Origin: Mesodorylaimus sp. YZB2_4
Taxonomy: Eukaryota; Nematoda; Enoplea; Dorylaimida; Dorylaimidae
DNA: 64,000 bases
Assembly (NCBI GenBank): GCA_030248295.1
Contig: JASANH010001278.1
Coordinates: forward strand, 179,501-243,500
Direction: 5' to 3'
A program made the translations under genes and the position numbers. Below, in pieces: positions 11,308-22,612 of the stretch; positions within the stretch are counted from its first letter, which is position 1; every line of letters starts with the position of its first letter. A model generated the notes under the pieces. That model was given only the letters and a program-made list of their open reading frames with translations. It did not search any database and was not told where the DNA came from.

Positions 11308-12417
11308 GCTCGTTGGCAGTTCGCTGTCCCTCAGAACTCCAGACTCCTGAAAACAGAGTGGATGTTTGATAGGGCACAAAAGCCATCAGGCAACGTGGTA
11401 TTCATGGACACGGTGATTGTCAGTGTTACTTAGGAGCATTCTTGGCGATTACGATTGTTAGTTGTACGTACGTCGAATAGTCGATATTCATAATTGAACC
11501 AGTGCCAAAAACCCCCATACTATCGATTGGCCACACGTCGCAACGCCACGCCGTTTTGGAACGCATACTGCTTCTCTTTTATGCCTGGTGCTTACAATGA
11601 GGCATTAGGCAAATGGCAACCTGTCCAACCGAAGGCCTTTTTAGTCATGGTTGGATAATCAATTCTTACGCATACAACATGTGTAATGTCATTCGGGTGA
11701 CCAGCCCCTACAAGTCCTAGAGTGAGAGTGGAGACTCAACCTAGTCGATGCCAAGCACATTTACTCGATATAGTATCAAGTGCAGCGTCTCGTGTTATCG
11801 ACCAACGCCGGAGTAGAGCATTGTGCGCATAAAAGCACACTCGCACATCATAAATAGTTCACTGAACGGCCCCACAAACTATTCACAGCTAACCCCACTG
11901 AGCTGTCTACCGGCAACTCTTGTACCGCACTGACTGATATTCAACACACCACTGCATATATCAGCTCATTGGTAATTCAAACCCTTTATCCCATAAGCGT
12001 TGAGTGACATCACGTTTTTGAAAGGGATATAAGCCCTTTATGTCTGGTACAATACAAATAAGCGTCGAGACAAATGCACCAAGTCATCCGATGAGCCTCT
12101 CCTCTAGCCGTTGGATTAATTTACATGTTTGAGCATACAATAAAGCGCCCTGCTTTAGAACAAGTCGAATTCGTAGCTAGCTCAACTACTGTGCAGTTAA
12201 TGGGATGGGCTATCTCACTGTCTGTTTTTCTGATTGGCAGACCTGAAAAACTTACAGCACACGAGTCAAGCAGCGAATATGTTTCTCAAAAACTCTACAC
12301 ACTGTGGGGTGCCCACGGGTGACCCCCTACAGCTTTTGTATATATTAGCCACAGAAGATGCCCCACACATCGTCCATTAAAATTGCGAGCTTTAATGTAT
12401 AATGTATAATGCTGTGA
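11308..12417. other. Upstream flank of lectin copy L1
   Basis: The first part (about 11310-11400) matches the 5' leader of the intact copy at 19.7 kb, including the shared stretch GCCTGATGGCTTT on the minus strand. From about 11390 to 12020 it repeats the flank at 8160-8520. The remainder to the Gypsy relic has no feature that I can name. Confidence 0.5.
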
Positions 12418-12930
12418 TTACATTGGACAGAGCTCAAGTGAGCCTAGCCGTGCCCATGTGCCTTTGCTAATGACTGTTCGAACTGCGGCTGTATCGCATT
12501 CCAATGACAATTTCTTGTTGCCGATGATAACTTCGATCATGTACCGCTTTTCATCTCCGTGCTCAGTTGCATTCATGTCTGAAACGAAGAAATCATTTCG
12601 AGATGACGAACCGTATTCGTGCTGGAAGCTGATTGTCCAGATTTTGGCTTGACTGCGCGCCCACTGGTGATGCAGGCGACTTCGCAATGACCAGTCTGAT
12701 GACAAGCGTTGCATTTGCTGTCTTTTGCGGGACACTTCCTGCTGGTCCCGTGACGGTCTCGTCCACAAAGCATGCATTTCTTCATCGGATCCACCACCCT
12801 TGGTGTGCTGGTTGGTATGCAGATGCTGGATTTTTTCGTTTTGTGTTTGGCCGGACCTTGGACGGTTTCTTAGCGGAAATTTTACTGACAGCGCTCGCGT
12901 TGCTGACAGTACTCCTGGCGGTTTAAGGAC
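12418..12930 (-). mobile_element. Gypsy-type LTR retrotransposon relic (Gag zinc knuckles, protease)
   Basis: On the minus strand a basic stretch is followed by two CCHC zinc knuckles (CMLCGRDRHGTSRKC and CNACHQTGHCEVAC) at about 12795-12680, as in nucleocapsid domains. After a frame change comes an aspartic protease start (MIEVIIGNKKLSLECDTAA...VISKGTW) at about 12550-12418, as in Gypsy elements that fuse Gag and Pol. The active-site triplet reads DTA followed by A rather than DTGA. No reverse transcriptase or LTR was found next to it. It is a dead fragment: in-frame stops upstream, a frameshift between the domains, and a sudden end. Confidence 0.75.
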
Positions 12931-13913
12931 CTTGCTTTGTATTTGTGCCGATTGTCAGTGAAGTTCTTCCATGGTCTGGCCATGTCGCTGTGCCGTGAGA
13001 ACGCTGACGAACCAGTTGCTCCTGCATACTCGGATTGCGATGACCTAGAAGGGAATGGTCGGGTAGGTGCTCCTGCAAAGTATCACCAAACTGACTCATT
13101 GGGCATTAGGGTAGCTGATGCGAATTTCTTGACCTCCGCCAACTTCGTCTTCGTCATCCTCGTCACTTGCTTCCGAGTATAACTATACTCCTGGCCTAAG
13201 AGTTCCTAGCCTAGTCAATGTTTGTAGGGGTCTCGGACTTGTTTGCAGCCTTGCTTTACAGTCTCGAACAGCGTACAGTCCCGTACAATCTGTATTAGGC
13301 AGGTCCTGGTGGACAATTTCAATGGTGCCTGTTTCAGGTGGAGTGGCAGTCAGCAATGGTTGCTACAGCAGAAAAGAATCGCATAACAGAACACTGACAT
13401 GGACTGATCATGAGCGATTTTCTATGGTTCATCAAGCTTTTTTATTTTTGTGCTCTTTGCATTTCTATTAAGTAGATTTTCTGCAACCTGAGAGCATCTG
13501 CATATTTTATCACATATTTTACAATACAGTATAGCCTATTGTTATTATGATAGAAAGCCAGAAGCTGAAAAATGATGGGCGTTGAGTTAAGTGGGTGAGG
13601 AATACTGGAATGAGAGAGTGACGAAGGCACGGAGCTGCAGACCGCAGGGGGAAAGAGAACAGGCAATCATAGCATGAGATGCGTTGACAGAAATCTCGCT
13701 GAACATATTCATGTCAGACATCATTCTAACAGCAACGTCTCCCAATCACTGTCCCATGGCGTCACTCAGGGATCGTAATTAAAGTGAGCACAGCATACGT
13801 TGCTCGTCAAGCTGATCACAGAAAAGGGTGGGATTGACAGAGGACTGGTTGAACTTGTCCATATGAGACATCGTTCTAACAACGTTGCCAGCTACATGGT
13901 CCTATGGCATCAT
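12931..13913. other. Mixed relics between Gypsy fragment and lectin copy L2
   Basis: Contains possible further Gag relic (to about 13190, minus), the broken Ly6 exon at 13338, and, at about 13755-13815, a fragment of the 3' end of a lectin PAN exon (CACTCAGGGATCGTAATTAA, minus strand sense). Otherwise nothing is recognised. Confidence 0.5.
13338..13470 (+). pseudogene. Broken copy of the Ly6 gene's third exon
   Basis: Follows an acceptor (TGCCTGTTTCAG) identical in layout to that before 7050 and continues SGVAVSNGCYSRKE, matching SGVAVSKGCYNRKK. After NRTLTW the second half of the three-finger domain, including the CYC...CN end, is deleted and the sequence jumps to the part encoding the GPI tail region. 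No first or second exon was found nearby. Confidence 0.75.
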
Positions 13914-14621
13914 TCAGGGATCGTAAGTGTAGTGAGCACAGCACGCGTTGGTCGTCTTGTTCGGGTTATCTCTGGCGGACCATGCAAGCAGATCGCAGGT
14001 ATTCGTCTCCAGCTAGAAGTTGAAGCTTCGACACCAAAGCGGTGTCGCACAGCTGGGCGCAGTCTTGCATGGTCGACGAAGCATATGTGGCCATCACAGT
14101 TTCAGTGAGGCAGATGTTGGGAAAGTGGGTGTAGGTACGCGCTGGGTCTGAAAATAGGATTTATATTACCACTACCTCATCATTAAACTGATGGCGATGA
14201 GTGGAAGAGGATGTCGCACGTATATCTGCTGGTAGGGAAGACATGGCTCACCGCACGATTCAAACGTGCAACCTTCAAGAAACTGTAAAATGGTCCATGG
14301 ATTTTGCCCACGTTCGTACATGGAATGACGCACAGCGGCAAACCCACTGAGTCGCAATAGCAATCGCCGATCAGTGGGTTGATCAAGTTACTGGCCCACC
14401 ACCACCAGATGCCCACGCAAAGGCCTAAAACTGTGCCGCAGTCCTCGTTCCTGTTCCGAATCCACGTGTTGGCCCCCGTAAGCTTTGGATCGAAGGTGGA
14501 GCTGGTGTCGTACCAGCGCAGCTTGTGCGTTGGAATGAAGCATTCGTCATTAGTCACATTCTCGTGTTTTAAGGCAAACCACATTATGCTCTTGTTTTTA
14601 TTTCCTCCTACAGAGACCCCA

Positions 14622-15272
14622 CTAAAAAAGGTCCATGAAATGGACCAACCCCTAGGTGCTTAGGAATAGAGAACACAAACCTGCCACCAAAAAACCGTGC
14701 GAAAAATTTCCCCTCTCCACGCGCTTCTCTATTCCTAAGCCCTGATATACGCTTGCGTTAGGTATAGCGTGGAGAATACATTGCATGCCGAGTCATAGTG
14801 CATAGAAGCATTTGCTGCATTGCTAGCATGGTTGGAGGCATAAGATTTTGCTGTTATGGGTTCGGTGCAGTGATTCGTTTAGTCTTTCAAGTAAACTATG
14901 CATTTTGTAAATGGACAGTGCGTTATGTCACTATAACTGTAGGCATGTTACGATTGCAAGCTGTAGGTCAATTAATATAATGCCAAGTGTGCGGCTATAA
15001 TGGCTGTGTCGGTTACTCATTGTGTCAAAGAGCAAGCTTCCTGTGCAATGTTTATTTTACGTTATAAATAGATCGTGAGTGTAGTGACCGTATGCCACGA
15101 AACTTCAGCGTACCTGCAGCAACGCACAACGGTATCATTTGTCAGGGCTTAGGAATAGAGAAGCGCGTGGGGAGGGGAAATTTTTCGCACGGTTTTTTGG
15201 TGGCAGGTTTGTGTTCTCTATTCCTAAGCACCTAGGGGTTGGTCCATTTCGTGGACCTTTTTTAGTGGGGGG
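14622..15272. repeat. Inverted-repeat unit with about 125-bp arms
   Basis: The left arm (about 14622-14742) and the right arm (about 15144-15272) are inverted copies: both contain TAGGAATAGAGAACACAAAC, CACGCGCTTCTCTATTCC and the ACTAAAAAAGGTCCA end in opposite sense. About 400 bp of unique AT-rich sequence lies between. It could be a MITE on its own or the duplicated end of the larger insertion. No target duplication is clear. Confidence 0.75.
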
Positions 15273-15280
15273 TCTCGTCT

Positions 15281-17160
15281 ACTGGCAGGTTGCCAGTAAA
15301 AGTACCACTGTCCCTCCGACCACAGTAAAACCAAATTATCATTACGCCCCCCCCAAACCACACATTTATCCAGTTAGACTAAACTATATAAAACCTTAAC
15401 CCTCATTACCTTGACATTGAAAAAAATCAAGGCTACATAATTAAAATTACTCCCACCCAAACTCGCCCCAGTTACAGCTATGCGGCCATATGACCTCCTT
15501 ACCGTCCAATGACCAATATGTACAAAACCTCACCCACTACTGACCATCACAACAATTCACTTAGCCCTACCTATACCCCCTTCCACCGCTAACTTGCTCT
15601 ACAAACACCTAGGTATGCTCACAGAAAATATGAAAACACTAGCACATTGCTCAGCAACACACGCTGCAGCAACCTAATCCTAGACTTTCAACATTCCACT
15701 AAAAAAATTCGCTCATTTTTAATCTATCCTATTGCCCCGAAAAATTGCAATATACGCGTCACACATCCTTACGCATCCTCAACAAAATTAAAAAATTTCC
15801 TATCATTTGCAATGGACAGAAAGCTGAAATAAAATCTACTTACACTTGAAAAACTCGTTAAAATGATTTCATAATCATTAAAATCAATTCATAATCGTTA
15901 AAATGATTTCATAATCGTTAAAATGATTTCATAATCGTTAAAATGATTCCATGATCGTTAAAATGATTTTATAATCGTTACACATTCTACTCCTTTAAAA
16001 CTTGCTACCCAACCTAACAACAATGCATAAAAACATTTATAAAATTCCATATATAACCTAATTATAACCAACTCCACTAAAACATGCTGGCATTTCAAAA
16101 TAACCTACAAACCCGATTACTAATCCACAATATATTCCCTTTCCTCCAAAAGCTTGCTCTACAGGCTAACTACCACCGATGCACAGAAATACGATCATTT
16201 CGTACTATTGCGCAATGTGACTAACATTTTAAGCACCAACCTAAAAAATTTTTTCCCCTTTAAAACAGCCTAAAACATTCGTCACAAAACTACAAATAAT
16301 AATCATATTTCACTGAACCGACACCTTGGTAAATAACCACCTGTTTGTACACCCACCACACCCCGAAACTCTCGTCATACTGCCCAATAACACAGCACTG
16401 CAGTACCCAACCTATTCCTACATTTCACACCCATCGACAATCCTGCATACTTTCCTTTACCTCGATAACTTGTTCCACAACCAACTTGTTGCCTACCTAT
16501 GCCCACGAACACGACTATTGCCCCCTATTACGCAATACACATGACTCATACTTCTACTAAAACTCGTACTAATTGCTATGCCTAAAAAAAACCCTAACCA
16601 GCAACGCCCCCATTTTCTTTTCCGCTTGAAACAGTCACACAACCACCTAGATTTTCCACAACAAAACTCGAAACTTTCGGCATATCCTGACCCATACTGC
16701 AACTATTTTCTCCAATAAAAAATTTCCTTCATTCCGAAGAATTGCCCAAACCATCACACACACACACACTTCTCCAAACATTTTTAAAAACTTACCCCTA
16801 TATCGAAAATTGTGAAATAACTAACCAACCAAACGTTATAGCTTAGTGAACAGATCTTGCCACAAACAATCACGGCGACATCAAACCGCGAGCATCCTTC
16901 CAAACGTTCACCCGACGTAAAATGAATTGCACAACGCAACGCACCGAAACGCGGCTGCCTATAACAAACACGCACGGCTACCTACATCGCGTCTCGCCAC
17001 GAACCCCCTTCCTCTCACTATTTTACCTCATCCCACCTTGAAAAACTTCAAATTACTATTATCTTGTCCAGCGCAAAATACTCCACACACTTCATCCATA
17101 AAATACCTATGTCATCACTAAAAATTTCGAGAAAACACTGATCACAACATCACCTCGCTG
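15281..17160. other. G-depleted, C-rich non-coding stretch
   Basis: Nine sampled 60-base lines between 15301 and 15840 hold 50 G in 540 bases (about 9%), while C makes up roughly a third of several of those lines. No coding frame is convincing. Imperfect, widely spaced repeats of a motif like CTTGCTCTACA occur (15592, 16152, 16464 as CTTGTTCCACA, 16003 as CTTGCTACCCA), so the stretch may be an old, diverged tandem array. Confidence 0.7.
15850..15982. repeat. 20-bp tandem repeat
   Basis: About six copies of GTTAAAATGATTTCATAATC with a few substitutions, within the G-depleted stretch. Confidence 0.85.
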
Positions 17161-17479
17161 CCACCCGCCGCCACGCCTTCAACACGTGACCATGCATACC
17201 CCCGTGCTATACCACATGCGCGCGGCCGGTGCGAAAATGTCCCATCTGTACTTTCCACAGGCCACACAAACATAACATACGCACCCCACCCCTCGTCCAT
17301 ACTTTTCTACTCTATTCCTAGGGTAAGCGCTACCGCGCTTACGATTATACTTTTAGTCATTCGATAGATTCCGTGTCTGCTTTACCCAAGCAAGCTGCTT
17401 ACCCTCCACGTTGACATGATAGTTGTGAACTCGCTACTCGTATGAAACTGAGCCAACGTTCCGCCCTTGTCTCCCCTAG

Positions 17480-19359
17480 TTGGTCTCACTGTTTGCAGCA
17501 TCAAGTAGCAACTGTACGATGCCTGTGCTAGAAGATAGTTCTTCCTTTCGTACGATTCATGTTTCAATTGAAGTTATAATTGTTTTTGGGCACTTTTTTG
17601 GGGTTTTCGGGCCGCCGTTTGAGAACCGCTCGATCGATTTCGATAATTTTTAATACTAGCATGTCCTACCTATCAACCTATGATACTACCAAACGGTTTT
17701 GCAAAATAATGGCTGGTTGTCGAGATATGCAGATAAAACCGTTTCGCCCTGTGTTATAACATGCGTTGGGTCTGTGGACCCAAGAGTTCGACCAACTAAG
17801 GGTTAATGATGGACTCGTGTGCAGGATGTCCTGAAGACGTCTCATCTGATAATGAAACTGACCACTGCAAAAAAATTATTAAAGCTTTTGCTGCTAGTCA
17901 CCACCGGGCCATCATGTGTGGCAGGAGTGCCGAGAATACTGGGAATTACTCATGTATCAGATATACGATTTCGTACTGTTTTCTCTCCTGCTAAACACAT
18001 ATTTGTAATGCTTGTTTCTTTCGCGCTGTACCGCCTTTCGCTGTTTTAAAGGCTTCATATTGAAATAAAAAGCGAATCACTTGTTTAGGAGTAATGCTAA
18101 TTATCATGCTACTATAATAATTAGGGCATGGTTTCATAATGGTTTTGATATACTGAATGGTGTTTTATGTTTTTTTTTCTTATCATTAGGTCTATCGTTC
18201 GTATCGTTTTTCATGCTGCACATTTTCAACTCTTGTACAATGTAAAAAACAGCGTACAGAAGTTTCGAGCTGTCATTATGTTTAGCATAAGTTGGTTTAT
18301 GCTGAAGCATTCGGCTTTTATACTTCTCGTTTTCAACCTGTACATATCGTCAGGCAAGTTTTTTTTACTACCTATCAGTTTTGTTTTTTTGAGATATTCA
18401 GGACAACAGAGCCAGAGTTTCCTAAAGGCACAAGTGTGAAGTTCGGACTTATATATCGATATCACATCAACAGTTGGAAGACATCGTTGTAGTGATAATG
18501 GGGTTTATGGCCTAACTGGTTGCTGATAAGCTCTTTTTCCTGCTCACTCCCTGTTGCTGCCTGTGCCGAGAAAAGCCGCCTTCTCTTGGTCTCTTGTCTT
18601 CGCGCAGACCAAAAGCCCTGGTCGAACCAGTATCAAGGTAGGATATTTACACGACTGCATCGTCATTAGTTTAAATTAGAGCCGATTAGTTTATCGATCC
18701 TTTCAAGCACTATGTACAGTACGTAGTCCAAGATTTTCACCCTAAAATATTTTTTTCCGAATGTGTAAGTGGTGAAGTACTGTGGTACTGTGGTGTGAGT
18801 GACTGCACCCTGCCACTGACTGGCAAGCATACTGACACATGACGTTACAAGTTTAAGAGAGAGATTCAGGGTAATTATAATGGTGGAATAGCACATGAGT
18901 GTTATGACGTCAGTAGAGCTGTTGTTAATTTAGGCTTTTTCTTAAAATCACTTGGAATATAGTCCCTTGGAATCACCAGGGCTGTTGTTAATTTGGCCTT
19001 TCCGGCCGGCCGGCTGTTAATCACTTGGAATATAATCCCTAGGAATCATGCTAGTGAAAAATGCACAGTAGTTCGATGCGATGCGACACCTAGTGTAATA
19101 GGCGGATGCCCTACATTGGAGAAGATACCGCGGATGACTAAAAACCCTCTAGGCAGGTCACCTAGTCGAGGTGCCGAGACATAACCGAGGGTTTCAGCCT
19201 CGCTGGAGGAGGATCGAGGGCAAGAAGGCAATGATACGCTGTATGCGGCGGCCAGTCAAGGCAACCGATACTGCTCCGTGTATAAGGCGGCCAGTTAAGG
19301 CAACCAGATACACTACCTTCTCCACAGGCCAAACACGCCCACTACATTAGAGAGGCTGG
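17480..19359. other. Intergenic sequence between lectin copies
   Basis: No gene is recognised. About 17965-18140 is repeated in the same orientation at about 55365-55510 (TTTCGTACTGTTTTCTCTCC). About 18960-19060 holds short repeated phrases (CTTGGAATATA) and a GGCCGGCC run. A unit of about 40 bp (GCGGCCAGTTAAGGCAACC) occurs twice at about 19248-19310. Confidence 0.5.
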
Positions 19360-22170
19360 AAACAGAGCTAACGAAAAAAGCAGAATCGCAATATAGGTAT
19401 GAAACAGTTTTGCATATTGCCAAGTCTACCAAGCACTACCGATTTGCAAGGTCTCGTCGTCCTTGGAAGACGAGACCCTGCAAATAAAGGGCGGTGCGTC
19501 TTCCAATGACGACGAGACCTTGCGAACCGAAAGTGCGTGGGTAGACTTGGCAATATGTACTGTATGTACTTGGCTCCACTGTGACTATTGGCCTTCGACG
19601 TTCTCCAAAGTCACGATTGGACGCGATAAGACTGTTCCCAAGTAACATCTGACAATTACGTATCCATGAGTACCGTAGCCTGATGGCTTTGGTGCCTTGC
19701 CAAACTTCCTCTCGGTTTTCAGGAGACAGGCGTTCTAGAAAGGCGCAAACTGCCAACGAGCATGCTTGTCTTTTTTTCAATTTCCTGTGTGCTTCTGCTA
19801 GAATCTCGTCTGGCAGGTGAGATTGACCATGGGCTGGGGGTCATGCTAGATCGTCTACAGAATCTGCTTGCAGGAGCTCAACTCCAATGTTACGCCACGG
19901 CGGCCGATTTCACTACAGCGTGCACGAATATCTACAAGGGCTTCGTGGACGGCAATCGCTGTTTTTTCGTTGCCAATAAAACAGCTAACTGGGTGAATTC
20001 GTGGAAGGCCTGTGAAGACCAGGGCGGAACGTTGGCTCAGTTTCATACGAGTAGCGAGTTCACAACCATTATGTCAACGTGGAGGGTAAGATTGCTTCCA
20101 AAAGAAGCTGTGCTCGAAGCGATAATTGACGGCCATTCCAGGCCGAAATAATGAGCACCCGCGTCATGTGGTTTGCCGCAAAACGTGAGAACGGGAGTGA
20201 AAACGAATGCTTCATTTCAACCAACAAGCTGCAATGGTACGTCAACAGCACCACAATTCACCCAAAACTGAGAGGGGCAAACACGTGGATTCGTAACAGG
20301 GAGAAAGATGACTGCGTCAAAGTTTCTGGCCTTTGTGTGGCTTTTTGGTGGTGGCCGTCTAGCAACGTGGTTGACCCACGAATCGGCGATTGGCCTTGCG
20401 GCGCACTGGGCTTGCCGCTGTGCGTCATTTCATGTATGTATGGGGTTTGGTGTAATCAATTGCAGATCGGGTAACCTGAAACTGCTGTAAAGCTGGATGG
20501 TTCGTCCCATGCCATGCGCTAAATACCTGTAATAGGGGTCTCAGTGTACTCTGTCAGCATGTAACATCTAGTGTGCACCCGAGATTGCACAGACTATTTG
20601 TCTTCCTCCCTGGTCAGGGCCGAGCGAGGCCGAGCTGACTGGTTTTCCTAACATGCGAGAGATTCGAGCCTCTACATCACAGCGCAGTTGGTTCAGTGTA
20701 CACGCACGAGAACCTAACTGTTTCATACCTATATTGCGATTCTGCTTTTTCCGGTAGCTCTGTTTCCAGTCTCTCTGGGGTGTCGCTTTTAAAGATCTTT
20801 CTAAAGAAAAACCAAACCTTCCTAAGATTGCACACTTGCGCTCAGATTTTGCTCAGTCTTCGTGAACTTTTAAACTGAACTTTAAAAAAATAAAGCACTC
20901 TGCACCCGTAATCGTCTAGCGATTGCTTAATTCAATCTCACTTTCAAATAAACGTTTGAAGCGGGCCAGATGCACTACATGCGCACGCAAGTGCTTTTGC
21001 GCTCCGACAATCTGTCTAGGTTCATTATTATTTCTTAATTACGAACGGGCACTTTCCACGAATCTTTCTCCTGAGGCCGTCAGATATAATGTCGGAGTTC
21101 TGAACACGGCGGGGTTTTGTAATACAGTACGTTTTTGGCAGCCTCGAAATGCGCTAGACGTGCTTATTATTAATTCGATTCGGCAAGATTTCCAGAGTGC
21201 GCAGATGTAAGGGCCTGCTAGCCTGCGCATCAAGGTTCAAGCGTCATATTCAAATTTCCCTATTGGGAAAAAACCGTAATAGTAGGTAAGACTGATGCAA
21301 GGAATTCAGTGAAACTATTATTTCCACGATAGCATCAAAATTCCAAATTTAAACTCCACTGTCCCACACACGCTAGCACATGGGCCAGTTCTTTCGGTGT
21401 TGGAGAACCAGTTTGAGCGTGGTTCGGAGAGCCTGAAATTCCCAAGTATAGCCATGGGAAAGTGTACCTTAGTTGCAGGGTAAAATATTGCTTCAGATTG
21501 CTTCTTCACCGCTGGCTGCGTGCGAGTGATGATGTCGCTCGAGTAAATTTTCTTTTTAGACGCAGCACGTACTTACACGCACTTTCCCAATACCTGCCTC
21601 ACTGAAACTGTGATATTCACAAACTCACCATCGACCATGCAATATTGCGCCCAGCTGTGCGACACCAAACTTTGGTGTCGAAGTTTCAATTTTTGGTTCG
21701 ACACGAATACATGCGATTTATTTACTTGGTCCGCAAGGGATAACCCGAACAAGACGAGCAACACTTGCTGCGCTCACTACACTTACGATCTCTGAACGAC
21801 GCCGTTTGACAATGTGAGTCCAGCGACGTGGTCAGAATGACGGCGCAATTTACAAATGATACGATTATGTTCTTTCCATCAGCCCTTTGTTTGTGTAGCC
21901 TCAGCCTATGAGTGGTTGTTGCTTCTGGAAACGTCCTTTTATGACAAATACTTGTACATTGCTGAACAGTTTCGCCTTGCATATGTCTTTTCATATAGTT
22001 CATAAAAAACCTAAACAACGCATTCTGTTGTCTAGCTACGCTGTTATTCTCGCTTTTACACGATGTCTTTTCCGAGTTAGAGGTCGGAAGAAGTCTGAAC
22101 TTTACGCATCACAAAGAAGCAGCGACGACGACGCATCACAGGAGGCAGCGACTTTTTTAAGTACGCGTAT
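19360..22170 (+). repeat. Inverted repeat arm A (partner 33000-38390)
   Basis: This arm, holding lectin copy L3 with its 5' and 3' flanks, recurs on the opposite strand at 33000-38390. Exons, introns and flanks match along the length by eye; the partner has about 2.7 kb extra between about 34310 and 37010. The central spacer is about 10.8 kb. Confidence 0.85.
19762..21795 (+). CDS. Secreted C-type lectin + PAN/Apple protein, copy L3 (intact)
   Basis: Complete four-exon gene, 264 residues. Exon 1 (19762-19816) encodes the signal peptide MLVFFSISCVLLLESRLAG. Exon 2 (19874-20085) and exon 3 (20142-20433) encode a C-type lectin domain: RCFFVANKTANW, CEDQGGTLAQF, ANTWIRNR, then GLCVAFWWWPSSN ... 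PLCVISY. Exon 4 (21560-21795) encodes a PAN/Apple module, YAARTYTHFPNTC then CAQLCDTKLWCRSFNFW and CDLFTWSARDNPNKTSN. All junctions are GT/AG and in phase. No EPN or QPD sugar-contact motif is visible, so calcium-dependent mannose or galactose binding cannot be claimed. Secreted lectin and PAN modules usually bind glycans or proteins; a role in mucus, cuticle or defence is possible but not shown. It is the mirror copy of the gene at 33371-38103. Confidence 0.9.
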
Positions 22171-22612
22171 TTGAGTGATTTTCAAGGTGGAAATCACGCT
22201 CCAAGCTCTAGGATGTACAGTATAGTCGTCAGAGTCTACTTGAAAAAAAGTCTCACGACACATCATCTCGCTTTAATCTCCCCTCGTGTTGTCCACGGCG
22301 TAAAGAGCTCAGAAACACTTGAAAAAGCCAGGCAGCTAGGCAGCGTTCACAAGTCGTTCGTTCGTGGGCGTCACTTGGTTCTATTGTGAGTATCGGTCAT
22401 CAACTTTCTAAGAATTATTGATTAAACGCGATAGAAACTGTTCCCCAGACGACCTGACAATTTTGTTTTCTTGAATGAGCGTGGTTCTCATCATACCCGA
22501 CCTAGGCTTTCTCTCTGTTTTGGTTCAGAATCTTCGAGTTAGAAGTGAGAAGAAGCCTTGGAGCAACGAAAAAGTCTGAACTTTACGTGGACAGAGTGAA
22601 TTTCCATCAAGG
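21796..22612 (+). other. 3' flank of copy L3 and 5' flank of copy L4
   Basis: About 21796-22170 is the downstream flank that also follows the PAN exons at 33371 and 52788 (minus strand). About 22170-22612 is the upstream flank that recurs, inverted, at 54813-55240, 51966-52390 and 39850-40110. These flanks are as conserved by eye as the exons, so the duplicated unit is the whole gene with its regulatory region. Confidence 0.65.

Larger units (their letters stand above)
14622..17344. mobile_element. 2.7-kb hairpin-bounded insertion in a lectin intron
   Basis: The related intron at 38513-38530 reads CCTACAGAGATTATAC without interruption; here CCTACAGAGA is separated from TTATAC by 2.7 kb, which fixes the borders to within 2-3 bases. 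The left end carries a hairpin (GGTCCATGAAATGGACC), 7-bp stem. The right end is a perfect 8-bp stem with a 4-nt loop, GTAAGCGCTACCGCGCTTAC. Read on the minus strand, the insert would start with TC after an A/T junction and end with a hairpin followed by a T-rich tail, which recalls Helitron ends, but no CTRR end and no helicase are seen. Inside are an inverted-repeat unit (14622-15272) and a strongly G-poor stretch (15281-17160). Confidence 0.7.
13914..17472 (-). pseudogene. Lectin-PAN gene copy L2, multiply broken, with large insertion
   Basis: Pieces in gene order: 3' part of the first lectin exon (about 17472-17403, truncated after GTLAQFHTSSEF region's start), second lectin exon (14607-14320), PAN exon (14147-13914). 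The second lectin exon lacks two bases near its start (GAGGAAATAAAAACAAG against GAGGAAATAATGAACAAG in copy L1). The PAN exon lacks two bases at the CDT-K/L-WC site, giving 234 nt instead of 236. No signal-peptide exon is seen. The intron between the first two pieces is split by the 2.7-kb insertion at 14622-17344. Not expected to make a protein. Confidence 0.8.

Noticed and set aside
14622..17344. Calling the 2.7-kb insertion a Helitron
   Set aside because: Hairpins and an A/T junction fit, but there is no CTRR end, no Rep/helicase and no second copy to confirm the ends, so it is left unclassified.
17806..17994. Cysteine-bearing 62-residue frame as a small secreted protein
   Set aside because: No signal peptide or splice context, and the neighbouring sequence is a dispersed repeat also present at 55365.
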